A stretch of DNA of 10,797 bases from Verrucomicrobiales bacterium. Its GTDB lineage: Bacteria > Verrucomicrobiota > Verrucomicrobiia > Limisphaerales > UBA1100. Below, in pieces: positions 1 to 6,561 of the stretch (positions are counted from its first letter, which is position 1; each line of letters starts with the position of its first letter). The stretch covers positions 1 through 10,797 of the forward strand of contig DPAW01000252.1 of the NCBI GenBank assembly GCA_003517285.1. The letters are read 5' to 3'. The position numbers and the translations under genes are program-made. The notes under the pieces were generated by a model. It saw nothing but the letters and a program-made list of their open reading frames with translations. It did not search any database and was not told where the DNA came from.

Positions 1-117
1 GCGTACTACCCCACGTGGGTCCAGCCCATGGGCTTCTAGGCTGATGGGTCCATGCAAATCTGCGGTACCGAGTTTGGTTAGCTGGAATTCCGATTCGGGA
101 ATTTTTGCGGTAATCAA
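1..117 (-). CDS. N-terminal fragment, possibly ATP-dependent phosphoenolpyruvate carboxykinase
   Basis: An open frame of 39 codons begins at a TTG (117-115) and runs off the left edge. The start is chosen because a textbook ribosome binding site, AAGGAGG (129-123), lies five bases before it; there is no in-frame ATG. The visible residues include a stretch reading ISLEAHGLDPRGVV. A short helix ending in a 'hGL.p.G.V' pattern just before a W/Y-N-L motif is what I remember at the N-terminus of many PckA proteins (oxaloacetate + ATP to phosphoenolpyruvate, first step of gluconeogenesis). The diagnostic WNL and GRSPKDKF motifs would lie outside the window, so the assignment is a guess from about 20 residues. 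It is transcribed away from the sugar-acid operon and shares its control region. If it is PckA, it would supply gluconeogenesis during growth on sugar acids that end in pyruvate. Confidence 0.4.
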   Translation of the reverse strand, partial: MITAKIPESEFQLTKLGTADLHGPISLEAHGLDPRGVVR

Positions 118-222
118 CGCGTCCTCCTTATTAATAATATTGCGCAAACGACCTCTTTTTTCAAATCAAAAGGACTTTTCGTTTGAGAACCAGGAGGCGT
201 TAACCTAGGTTGGCGCTCCTTT
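118..222. promoter_or_regulatory. Divergent control region between the left-edge gene and uxaE
   Basis: These 105 bases separate two divergent genes and must hold both promoters. They contain an AT-rich block (128-141), an 8-bp perfect palindrome TTGCGCAA (140-147) of the kind used as the core of LacI/GalR-type operators, and a run of six T (156-161). I could not find a convincing -35/-10 pair with normal spacing on either strand. No regulator gene lies next to it, so the operator reading is only a suggestion. Confidence 0.4.
192..220 (+). promoter_or_regulatory. 5' leader hairpin holding the only Shine-Dalgarno-like sequence of uxaE
   Basis: The RNA can fold into a 12-bp stem with one bulged G. 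AGGAG (192-196) pairs with CTCCT (216-220), G197 is bulged, CG (198-199) pairs with CG (214-215), two G-U pairs follow, then AAC (202-204) pairs with GTT (209-211), leaving a CTAG tetraloop (205-208). The hairpin ends two bases before the ATG at 223. The only purine-rich ribosome-binding-like sequence (AGGAGG, 192-197) is inside its 5' arm and is 25 bases from the ATG, too far for normal use. The DNA also contains the perfect palindrome AACCTAGGTT (202-211). Control of translation or a protein-binding operator are both possible. Confidence 0.5.
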
Positions 223-1464
223 ATGATTCTCGAGAAATACACCATTGGCGTGGGCGACCGGTTTGCGCATCAGGCGGCGGCTCAGTTGCAGGCGTGTCTG
301 AAGTTGGCTGAACAAGGGATTGATGTGATTCCGGTTTGGAATAAATCCAACCGCGAGCACAACTTCATCGGTTCGGAGCCGCAGAGTGTTTACGACGCTG
401 CCGAGGCTGCAGTTACGGCGCTTGGCTGGGATAAGGGCTGGCACGTGGATGCCGACCACATCAACATGGATACAGTCGACAAGTATCTTGTCTGCTCCGA
501 TTTCTTCACCATCGACGTGGCGGATTTCATCGGCCAAACACCCGAAGGCGACGCGGTGGCGAAGTTTGTGGAGAAACATTCCGAGCTGATCGGCAGCGTA
601 ACCATCGAGGGAATTGACGTGCCATTTGATATTTCGCGCGAGTACGTGGAGGAGGTCGCCGGTAAGTATCTCCGGGCCGTGGCTGAGGCCGGAACGATCT
701 ATCGCCACATTGAGTCGAATAAGGACGATTTCATCGCCGAAGTGTCCATGGACGAAACCGACGCGCCGCAGACGCCGCCGGAACTGCTGATTATCCTCGC
801 CGCGCTGTCTGATGAAGGTGTGCAGCTGCAAACCATCGCGCCGAAATTCACCGGCCGGTTTAATAAAGGCGTCGATTACGTGGGGGATCTGCCTCAGTTC
901 GAGAAGGAGTTTAATGACGATCTCGCCGTGATTGCGCACGCCATTGCGAAATATGGGTTGCCCGCCAACCTCAAGCTTAGCGTGCACAGCGGTAGCGATA
1001 AGTTCTCGATTTACCCGATCATTGGCGCCGCCATCCGCCGCACCGGCGCGGGCGTGCACGTGAAGACAGCGGGTACGACCTGGCTTGAGGAACTGATTGG
1101 CCTCGCCGAAGCCGGTGGTGATGGGCTCGAGCTGGCTAAGGAGATTTACGCCAAAGCGTTGGAGAACGTGGACGCCATGTGCGAGCCGTATGCTTCGGTG
1201 ATCGACATCGATTCGGCGAAGCTACCCACGGCCGATGAAGTGGCCGGCTGGAGTGGCGATCAATATGCTAACGCTCTGCGACATGTGCAGGAACATTCGG
1301 AATTCAATCAACACTTCCGCCAATTGCTCCACATCGCCTTCAAGCTCGCCGCCAAGGAAGGCGTGCGCTACACCGATCTGTTGAAGGCCAACTCCAAGGT
1401 GGTTGGCAAGAACGTCACCGAGAACCTGTACGACCGCCACTTCAAACGTCTTTTTGTCGCATGA
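223..1464 (+). CDS. uxaE: Tagaturonate/fructuronate epimerase UxaE
   Basis: A cytosolic epimerase expected to interconvert D-tagaturonate and D-fructuronate, joining the galacturonate/L-galactonate branch to the glucuronate/mannonate branch of hexuronate breakdown. The 413 residues match the UxaE family as I know it: GVGDRFAHQ at 9-17, IPVWNKSNREH at 36-46, a histidine/aspartate cluster HVDADH at 74-79, KLSVHSGSDKFSIYP at 251-265 and HVKTAGTTWLEE at 279-290. The conserved His and Asp residues are probable metal or substrate ligands, an inference from their conservation. The start is the only in-frame ATG after the stop at 184-186; it has no usable ribosome binding site but a strong hairpin directly upstream. 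It is the first gene of a tight plus-strand operon and its stop overlaps the next start (ATGA). The long antisense frames over it are coding shadows. Confidence 0.9.
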   Translation: MILEKYTIGVGDRFAHQAAAQLQACLKLAEQGIDVIPVWNKSNREHNFIGSEPQSVYDAAEAAVTALGWDKGWHVDADHINMDTVDKYLVCSDFFTIDVADFIGQTPEGDAVAKFVEKHSELIGSVTIEGIDVPFDISREYVEEVAGKYLRAVAEAGTIYRHIESNKDDFIAEVSMDETDAPQTPPELLIILAALSDEGVQLQTIAPKFTGRFNKGVDYVGDLPQFEKEFNDDLAVIAHAIAKYGLPANLKLSVHSGSDKFSIYPIIGAAIRRTGAGVHVKTAGTTWLEELIGLAEAGGDGLELAKEIYAKALENVDAMCEPYASVIDIDSAKLPTADEVAGWSGDQYANALRHVQEHSEFNQHFRQLLHIAFKLAAKEGVRYTDLLKANSKVVGKNVTENLYDRHFKRLFVA

Positions 1465-2276
1465 TCAAATCTGCTGTTACCATTTCGCTCGTTAAAGAGG
1501 CCGAAGGCGGCCCGTTCGTGTTTTGGCATGACCTCGCCGCCGGCTGCGTCAAGGCCGCCGATCTCGGCTATGATGCCGTGGAGGTGTTCGCACCCAATGC
1601 CGACGCCATCCCGGTGGACGAGCTGAAGGCGCTCACTGCCGAACACAATCTCAAAGTCGCCGCCGTGGGCACCGGCGGTGGGTGGGTTATCCACAAATGG
1701 CATCTCTGCCAGCCGGACGCCGCTTCGCGCGAGAATGCGAAGAATTTCATCCGCGCCATCATTGATGCCGGAGCACAACTGGGCGCGCCCGCGATCATCG
1801 GCTCCATGCAGGGGCGATTTGAAGGCGAGGTGAGCAAGGATCAGGCGCTCGATTGGCTGCGCGAGGCCCTGAACGATCTTGGCGAACACGCCAAGGCTGC
1901 CGGCGTGACGTTGATCTACGAGCCGCTGAATCGCTACGAAAGCAATCTGCTGAATCGCGCCGAAGATGCGGTGGCGTTTCTGGAGACGCTGGAGACGGAC
2001 AATATCGTGTTCCTCGCCGATCTCTTTCACATGAACATTGAAGAGGCCAACATCGCCGATGGCCTGCGTACCTACGGTCGCCATATCGGCCACGTGCACT
2101 TTGTCGATAGCAACCGCCGTCCGGCCGGCTGTGGGCACATGGACTACGCGCCGATCGCCGCGGCATTGAAGGAAGTGGGCTACGATAAATACGCCTCCGC
2201 TGAAGCCTTTCCTTGGCCGGATTCGGATGCAGCTGCGAAGGCGACGATCGACGCCTTTAACCAACACCTCGCTTAA
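1461..2276 (+). CDS. IolO-like sugar-acid/ketose epimerase (xylose-isomerase-like TIM barrel)
   Basis: A 271-residue single-domain TIM barrel of the xylose isomerase-like/AP endonuclease 2 family (PF01261). The metal ligands of ketose 3-epimerases are all visible: E154 in IYEPLNRYE, D187 in ADLFHMNIEE, H213 in HVHFVDSNR and E248 in SAEAFPWP. Their spacing matches that remembered for D-psicose 3-epimerase. The combination EPLNRYE, FHMNIEE, DSNR..GCGH and VGTG closely resembles Thermotoga maritima TM0416 (IolO), which converts 5-keto-L-gluconate to D-tagaturonate in an inositol pathway. That product is the substrate of UxaE, encoded immediately upstream with a 4-nt ATGA overlap, so a sugar-acid role is likely. 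The substrate is not provable from sequence; hydroxypyruvate isomerase or ketose 3-epimerase activity are alternatives. No ribosome binding site is seen, so translation is probably coupled to uxaE. Confidence 0.8.
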   Translation: MIKSAVTISLVKEAEGGPFVFWHDLAAGCVKAADLGYDAVEVFAPNADAIPVDELKALTAEHNLKVAAVGTGGGWVIHKWHLCQPDAASRENAKNFIRAIIDAGAQLGAPAIIGSMQGRFEGEVSKDQALDWLREALNDLGEHAKAAGVTLIYEPLNRYESNLLNRAEDAVAFLETLETDNIVFLADLFHMNIEEANIADGLRTYGRHIGHVHFVDSNRRPAGCGHMDYAPIAAALKEVGYDKYASAEAFPWPDSDAAAKATIDAFNQHLA

Positions 2277-2278
2277 CC

Positions 2279-3208
2279 ATGGAACGGCGCAAGCTCGGTA
2301 AGACGGATTTGGAATTGCCGGTGATCTCCTACGGCGCCTCGTCGCTGGGGCAGGAATTTCGCCGGGTAACCATTGAGGAGGCGCTGCAATCCTGCCGCGT
2401 GGCGCTCGAGCTGGGCATGAATTTCATCGATACCTCGCCGTTCTACGGGCGCGGGATGAGCGAGGTGTTACTCGGGCAGGTGTTGCGCGATTTGCCGCGT
2501 GAGGAATTTATTCTGGGCACCAAGCTGGGCCGGTACGATCTGGACCATTTTGATTTCTCCGCCAGGCGCGTGGCCGAAAGCATTGACGTGAGCTTGCACC
2601 GCATGGGCGTGGATCATCTGGACATCATCCTGTGCCATGACATTGAGTTTGTGGAAATGCAACAGATCGTCGATGAGACTATTCCGGCGATTCAAAAAAT
2701 CCGCGATGCGGGCAAGGTGCGATACATTGGGTTCTCTGGATATCCGATGAAAATTTTCCCGTTCGTTATCGACCAGATTGATGTAGACGTGGTGCTTTCC
2801 TACAATAATTATCATCTGCAAAACACCAGCTTTGCTGAACACTTTGATTACCTTAAGTCTAAGGACGTGGGTATTATGAACGCTGGACCGTTCTGCGCGC
2901 GATTGCTCACCAATGGAGCCTTGCCCGAGTGGCACAAGGAACCCGAAGAGGTGCGCGTTGCATGCAAACAAGCCGCCGATCATTGCGCCGCCCAAGGCGT
3001 GGATATCGCGCAACTAGCCGTGCAGTTCTGCGTAGCCAGTGAAAACATCAGCACGACCATCGCCGGCAGCGCCAACCCAGACAACGTTCGCAACTGGGCC
3101 AAATGGGCTGAGACCCCGCTGGACGAAAAACTCCTCGCCGAGGTGTTGGCCATTATAGAGCCCATTAAGGACATCGGACATATCGAGGGTCTGGCGGAAA
3201 ATAATTAA
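2279..3208 (+). CDS. Aldo/keto reductase, L-galactose dehydrogenase-like
   Basis: A cytosolic NAD(P)-dependent oxidoreductase of the aldo/keto reductase family, 309 residues, full length. The catalytic tetrad is visible: D51 and Y56 in FIDTSPFYG, K82 in GTKLG and H120 in ILCHD. The middle and C-terminal parts resemble plant L-galactose 1-dehydrogenase and bacterial L-fucose/D-threo-aldose 1-dehydrogenases: GKVRYIGFSGYPMKIF at 145-160, VVLSYNNYHL at 171-180, LLTNGALPEWH at 209-219 and a C-terminal AGSANPDNVRN. The expected reaction is oxidation of L-galactose (or L-fucose) to its lactone. It starts two bases after the stop of the epimerase gene with no ribosome binding site, implying translational coupling. 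The neighbouring LgoD-like and UxaE genes favour L-galactose over L-fucose, because an L-fuconate dehydratase would be expected for fucose and none is seen here. Confidence 0.85.
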   Translation: MERRKLGKTDLELPVISYGASSLGQEFRRVTIEEALQSCRVALELGMNFIDTSPFYGRGMSEVLLGQVLRDLPREEFILGTKLGRYDLDHFDFSARRVAESIDVSLHRMGVDHLDIILCHDIEFVEMQQIVDETIPAIQKIRDAGKVRYIGFSGYPMKIFPFVIDQIDVDVVLSYNNYHLQNTSFAEHFDYLKSKDVGIMNAGPFCARLLTNGALPEWHKEPEEVRVACKQAADHCAAQGVDIAQLAVQFCVASENISTTIAGSANPDNVRNWAKWAETPLDEKLLAEVLAIIEPIKDIGHIEGLAENN

Positions 3209-3222
3209 ATTTTAGACATCAA

Positions 3223-4248
3223 ATGAAAGCCATCATCCTAGAGAAGCCTGAGCAATTTTCATATGCAGACGTCGATGAACCCGCAAAGCCGGGGCCGGGT
3301 GAGGCCCTCGTGGAAGTGCACCGAGTGGGTATTTGCGGCACAGATGTTTCCGGTTATCTGGGAAAGATGCCATTTTTTACCTATCCGGTGATACCTGGTC
3401 ACGAATTAGGTGTTCAGGTGGTGTCGGTAGGTGAGGGTGTTGAGAACGTTCAACCCGGTGATCGCTGTTCAATTGAACCTTACATGGACTGCGGTGATTG
3501 CTACGCCTGTCTCAAGGGTGCTACCAATTGCTGCGAGACTCTCGAAGTAATCGGCGTGCATAAGAATGGAGGCATGTGCGAACGCTTCCTTTTGCCAGCA
3601 CGCAAGCTGCATCCTTCAGCCAAGTTAACAATGGAACAACTGGCACTGGTGGAGACGCTGGCGATAGGTTGCCATTGTGTGAATCGTGCAGATACACAGG
3701 CCAATGACAAAGTGCTGGTGATTGGCGCTGGGCCAATCGGCATGGCGGCCATTGAATTCTTGAAGGTTGCCAAGGCTGAAATAACAGTGATGGACATGAA
3801 TGAAACGCGCCTACAGTTCTGTAAGGACAAACTCGGCGTTGATCATACGGTGGTCTTTAAGAACGACAATACAGAGGCCGATCGCCTTCGGGAGGTCAAT
3901 GGCGGTGATTTGCCTGACACGGTGATCGACGCGACGGGTAGTCATATCTCGATGTCCGATGCCTTCCAGTACTGCTCCTTTACTGGTCAGGTGCTTTACG
4001 TTGGTATCACGACACAGGAACTAAGTTTCAAACACGTGGCAATTCATCGGCCAGAACTAACAATCAAAGCTAGTCGCAATGCAGTGCCGGCCGACTTTAC
4101 ACGAATCATTTCACTCATTGAAGATGGGGTGATTAATACAGATCCTTGGCTATCTCATCAGGCCAGTTATGATGATTTTATTGGTGAATTTCCAAAATGG
4201 CTCAAGCCTGAAACCGGCGTAATTAAGGCTATTTTGAAAATGAATTAA
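3223..4248 (+). CDS. Zinc-dependent dehydrogenase, L-galactonate 5-dehydrogenase (LgoD/YjjN)-like
   Basis: A 341-residue medium-chain zinc alcohol dehydrogenase. Catalytic zinc ligands are C38 (GICGTD), H60-E61 (PGHE) and E144 (LVET); structural zinc cysteines are C90, C93, C96 and C104. The Rossmann motif GAGPIG is at 168-173, and D191 at the end of the second strand suggests NAD rather than NADP. Features shared with E. coli LgoD (YjjN), which oxidises L-galactonate to D-tagaturonate, are PFFTYP before the PGHE motif, TNCCETLEVIGVHKNGG at 101-117 and SRNAVPADF at 284-292. L-gulonate 5-dehydrogenase and threonine dehydrogenase are related alternatives. The product would be the substrate of UxaE from the same operon. 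It follows the aldo/keto reductase by 14 bases without a clear ribosome binding site. G+C falls along the gene, to about 42% near the end. Confidence 0.85.
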   Translation: MKAIILEKPEQFSYADVDEPAKPGPGEALVEVHRVGICGTDVSGYLGKMPFFTYPVIPGHELGVQVVSVGEGVENVQPGDRCSIEPYMDCGDCYACLKGATNCCETLEVIGVHKNGGMCERFLLPARKLHPSAKLTMEQLALVETLAIGCHCVNRADTQANDKVLVIGAGPIGMAAIEFLKVAKAEITVMDMNETRLQFCKDKLGVDHTVVFKNDNTEADRLREVNGGDLPDTVIDATGSHISMSDAFQYCSFTGQVLYVGITTQELSFKHVAIHRPELTIKASRNAVPADFTRIISLIEDGVINTDPWLSHQASYDDFIGEFPKWLKPETGVIKAILKMN

Positions 4249-4293
4249 CTTTTAAGCGTAACTCAAAGCCTTCTTTTGGCGTATTTTTTCTAG

Positions 4294-5148
4294 ATGATTA
4301 CAAGAGTCTTTTTGATTGGTTGGGTTTTATTTATCGCACAGTTGATTGGCTTTGCGGACGATAGTAAACCGGATGAGAAAGAATGGGATAATCCACGGGG
4401 CTACAAAATAATGAAGCCCGATAATTTGGATTCCGAAAAGAATTATCCCCTTATTATCTCTCTGCATGGATTTACCTCTAATGGTGCAGGGCAGCAGGCT
4501 TTCTTCCCTTTAAGGGAATTAGCGGAAAAACACGGGTTCTTCTATTGTTATCCTAGTGGTTTGGATCGTAGTTGGAACGCGACCGAAGCCTGTTGTGATT
4601 GGCGGAACCGTAATGATGATTCAACGTATCTTCGTGAATTAATATTGTGGGCTCAGAAAACACTAAACATCGACAAGAAACGCGTTTATTTGACTGGCCT
4701 TTCAAACGGTGGGTTCATGAGCTATCGAATGGCAACTGATCATGCTGATCTGATTACTGCAATCGCACCATTCGCTGGAGTTGGGTACAAAAAATGGCCA
4801 AAGAACCCATCTGAATCAGTCAGTGTTCTTCATATTCACGGAACGAATGACCGTACCATCAAGTGGGATGGAGGAGGGATTCTCGCTAGGAAATATCCCT
4901 CAGTTGAGGAGAATTTTGAGATGTGGCGGAAATTCAATCAATGCGAAAAAAAGCAGCCGGTTACGGGGCAAAAAATTGATTTAGCACGCCGAGTGGAAGG
5001 TAAAGAGACCATTATAACCAGTTTCGCCAATAAGGATGGAAGTGTATTGACCGAATTATGGAGAACGGAAAATGGGGGGCATGTGACTCCGCCTACCAAA
5101 GAAGCAAGAGAGCGCATTGTTAAATGGCTTTTGGATCGTTCAAAATAA
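4294..5148 (+). CDS. Secreted CE1/LpqC-like alpha/beta-hydrolase esterase
   Basis: A 284-residue exported hydrolase of the polyhydroxybutyrate depolymerase/feruloyl esterase group (COG3509, LpqC-like). An N-terminal signal peptide covers residues 1-21 (positive start, hydrophobic core, cleavage near GFA/DD); there is no lipobox cysteine. The catalytic triad can be read as S137 in GLSNGG, D186 in HGTNDRT and H263 in NGGHVTPP, with the oxyanion segment SLHGF at 56-60. The ACCDWRN segment (99-105) sits where LpqC-like proteins carry their paired cysteines. It probably removes acyl or feruloyl/acetyl groups from a polysaccharide in the periplasm or outside; true polymer depolymerase activity is less likely given the sugar genes upstream. 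Sampled lines have 35-42% G+C against about 57% in uxaE, and there is no ribosome binding site. It follows the sugar operon by 45 bases and could be co-transcribed. Confidence 0.8.
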   Translation: MITRVFLIGWVLFIAQLIGFADDSKPDEKEWDNPRGYKIMKPDNLDSEKNYPLIISLHGFTSNGAGQQAFFPLRELAEKHGFFYCYPSGLDRSWNATEACCDWRNRNDDSTYLRELILWAQKTLNIDKKRVYLTGLSNGGFMSYRMATDHADLITAIAPFAGVGYKKWPKNPSESVSVLHIHGTNDRTIKWDGGGILARKYPSVEENFEMWRKFNQCEKKQPVTGQKIDLARRVEGKETIITSFANKDGSVLTELWRTENGGHVTPPTKEARERIVKWLLDRSK

Positions 5149-5151
5149 TGA

Positions 5152-6483
5152 CTATTTAACGTTCTTTGCTGCCCAATCGTCGTGTAACTTTTTTAATCTT
5201 TGAGTAACGTCCGGGTGTTTTTCGGCGAGATTAACCATCTCATTCACATTTTCCTTGAGGTTCGTAAGGAACAATTTGTCCTTGGTTGTCAAAGTTGCCT
5301 TATTGCTCGTGTCCTGGGGGTTTCCGAGAAGTTTCCAGTCACCCTCGCGCACAGCCCAGCGCGGGTTGTTACCTCGTCCAATCTGCCAGTGCAAAACCTT
5401 GTGAGATGTGAGGGCGTCTTCGTTCTTGATCACGTTCGTGAGGCTCAGGCCGTCGATGTCCTTGCGCTGCAACTTCACGCCGGTCAATTCCGTGAGGGTG
5501 GGGAGCCAGTCGCAGCTGTGGCTGACTTGATCGCGCACGGCGCCTTCGGGCAATTTGCCCGGCCAGCTGATGATCGCGGGTACGCGCAGACCGCCCTCGA
5601 ACATGCTGAATTTCGCGCCGCGATACGGGCCTGAACTGCCGCCGCCGAAATGCGCGCGTTCTTCATGACTGTGACCGTGGTCGCTCTGGAATACAATGAT
5701 CGTGTCCTCGCGGAGTTTTAGGCGATCAAGCGTGGCCAGCAGGTTGCCGATGGTTTCGTCCTGCGTGGAAAGAAACGCGGCGTACAGATTGCGCGGGTGA
5801 GGGAGCTTGGCGTAGTGCTTCAGCCATTTGGCGTAGCCCTGATACGGGTAATGCGGCGTGTTCAAGGCGTAGTACATGAAGAAGGGCTTGTCCTTGTTTT
5901 TTTTGATGAACGCGCCGGCTTCATCGGCCATCATTTGCGGGAAATATTTTCCGTCCTCAAAAATCTCTGTGCCGTTGCGCCAGAGATCGTGGCGATTGGG
6001 GCCTTGCCAGTAAAAGAAATGCGAGTAGTTGTCGATGCAGCCGCCCATGTGGCCGAAGGAGTAATCGAAACCCTGACCGTTGGGCATGGTCTCGGGCGTG
6101 TAGCCCAGATGCCATTTGCCAATGTGCGCGGTGGCGTAGCCGGCGGCCTTGAAGGTTTCAGCAAGAGTCACCTCGTCCGGAGCCAGTCCGGGGCGACCTT
6201 TGGTGGAGCCGGCGTTTCCTGGCATACCAGCACGCACGGGATATCGGCCGGTCAATAGGCCGGCACGCGAGGGTGAGCAGACCGGTGCGGCTGCATAAAA
6301 TTGCGTGAATCGCACGCCGCGTTTGGCGAGGGAATCCATGTGTGGAGTGGTGAGATCCTTGGCTCCGTAACAGTTCAAATCTACTGAGCCCTGATCATCG
6401 GTGAAGATGACAATGACGTTTGGTTGGCGGTCGGCGCTTAGTGATAAGGCGCACAAGATCAGTGCAAACAACGTGTAACGCAT
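5152..6483 (-). CDS. Secreted type I (formylglycine) sulfatase
   Basis: A 443-residue exported sulfatase (PF00884, alkaline phosphatase superfamily). A signal peptide spans about residues 1-17 (cleavage near LSA/DRQ). Active-site elements are all visible: D29-D30 (FTDDQ) for calcium, C69-S-P-S-R73 whose cysteine becomes formylglycine, K123 and H125 in GKWHLG, H211 in NTPH, D268-H269 in SDHG and K291 in KFSMFEGG. The substrate cannot be told from sequence; it is likely a sulfated glycan. Activity needs a formylglycine-generating or anaerobic maturase encoded elsewhere. The gene converges on the esterase with only three bases between the two stop codons, and it lies downstream of the rpsT terminator, so it must have its own promoter. 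The bases before the ATG show no ribosome binding site. Confidence 0.92.
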   Translation of the reverse strand: MRYTLFALILCALSLSADRQPNVIVIFTDDQGSVDLNCYGAKDLTTPHMDSLAKRGVRFTQFYAAAPVCSPSRAGLLTGRYPVRAGMPGNAGSTKGRPGLAPDEVTLAETFKAAGYATAHIGKWHLGYTPETMPNGQGFDYSFGHMGGCIDNYSHFFYWQGPNRHDLWRNGTEIFEDGKYFPQMMADEAGAFIKKNKDKPFFMYYALNTPHYPYQGYAKWLKHYAKLPHPRNLYAAFLSTQDETIGNLLATLDRLKLREDTIIVFQSDHGHSHEERAHFGGGSSGPYRGAKFSMFEGGLRVPAIISWPGKLPEGAVRDQVSHSCDWLPTLTELTGVKLQRKDIDGLSLTNVIKNEDALTSHKVLHWQIGRGNNPRWAVREGDWKLLGNPQDTSNKATLTTKDKLFLTNLKENVNEMVNLAEKHPDVTQRLKKLHDDWAAKNVK

Positions 6484-6518
6484 GGGCGCGTTCTAGCGGC
6501 CGGAGAAATTTGGGCAAT

Positions 6519-6550
6519 AAAAAAGCGCCCGGCCTTTCGGCGGGGCGCTT
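6519..6550 (-). terminator. Rho-independent terminator of rpsT
   Basis: On the minus strand an 8-bp GC-rich stem (AAGCGCCC at 6523-6530 against GGGCGCTT at 6543-6550) continues, after one G-G mismatch, into three more pairs around a four-base loop, and is followed by six T (complement of 6519-6524). It begins 11 bases after the rpsT stop and separates the housekeeping block from the sulfatase gene. Confidence 0.9.
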
Positions 6551-6561
6551 GAGGAAAAGTA

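Noticed and set aside
205..1059. Long minus-strand open frame (284 codons) opposite uxaE
   Set aside because: It lies wholly against a well-supported gene, its composition follows from the GC-rich codon pattern of uxaE, and it has no recognisable domain.
1368..2267. Minus-strand open frame of 299 codons opposite the IolO-like gene
   Set aside because: Coding shadow; the plus-strand frame has complete metal-ligand motifs and the minus frame shows no family features.
4264..4289. Possible terminator between the zinc dehydrogenase and esterase genes
   Set aside because: Only a five-pair AT-rich stem with a bulge can form before the T run at 4284-4289; too weak to call, so co-transcription of the esterase stays open.
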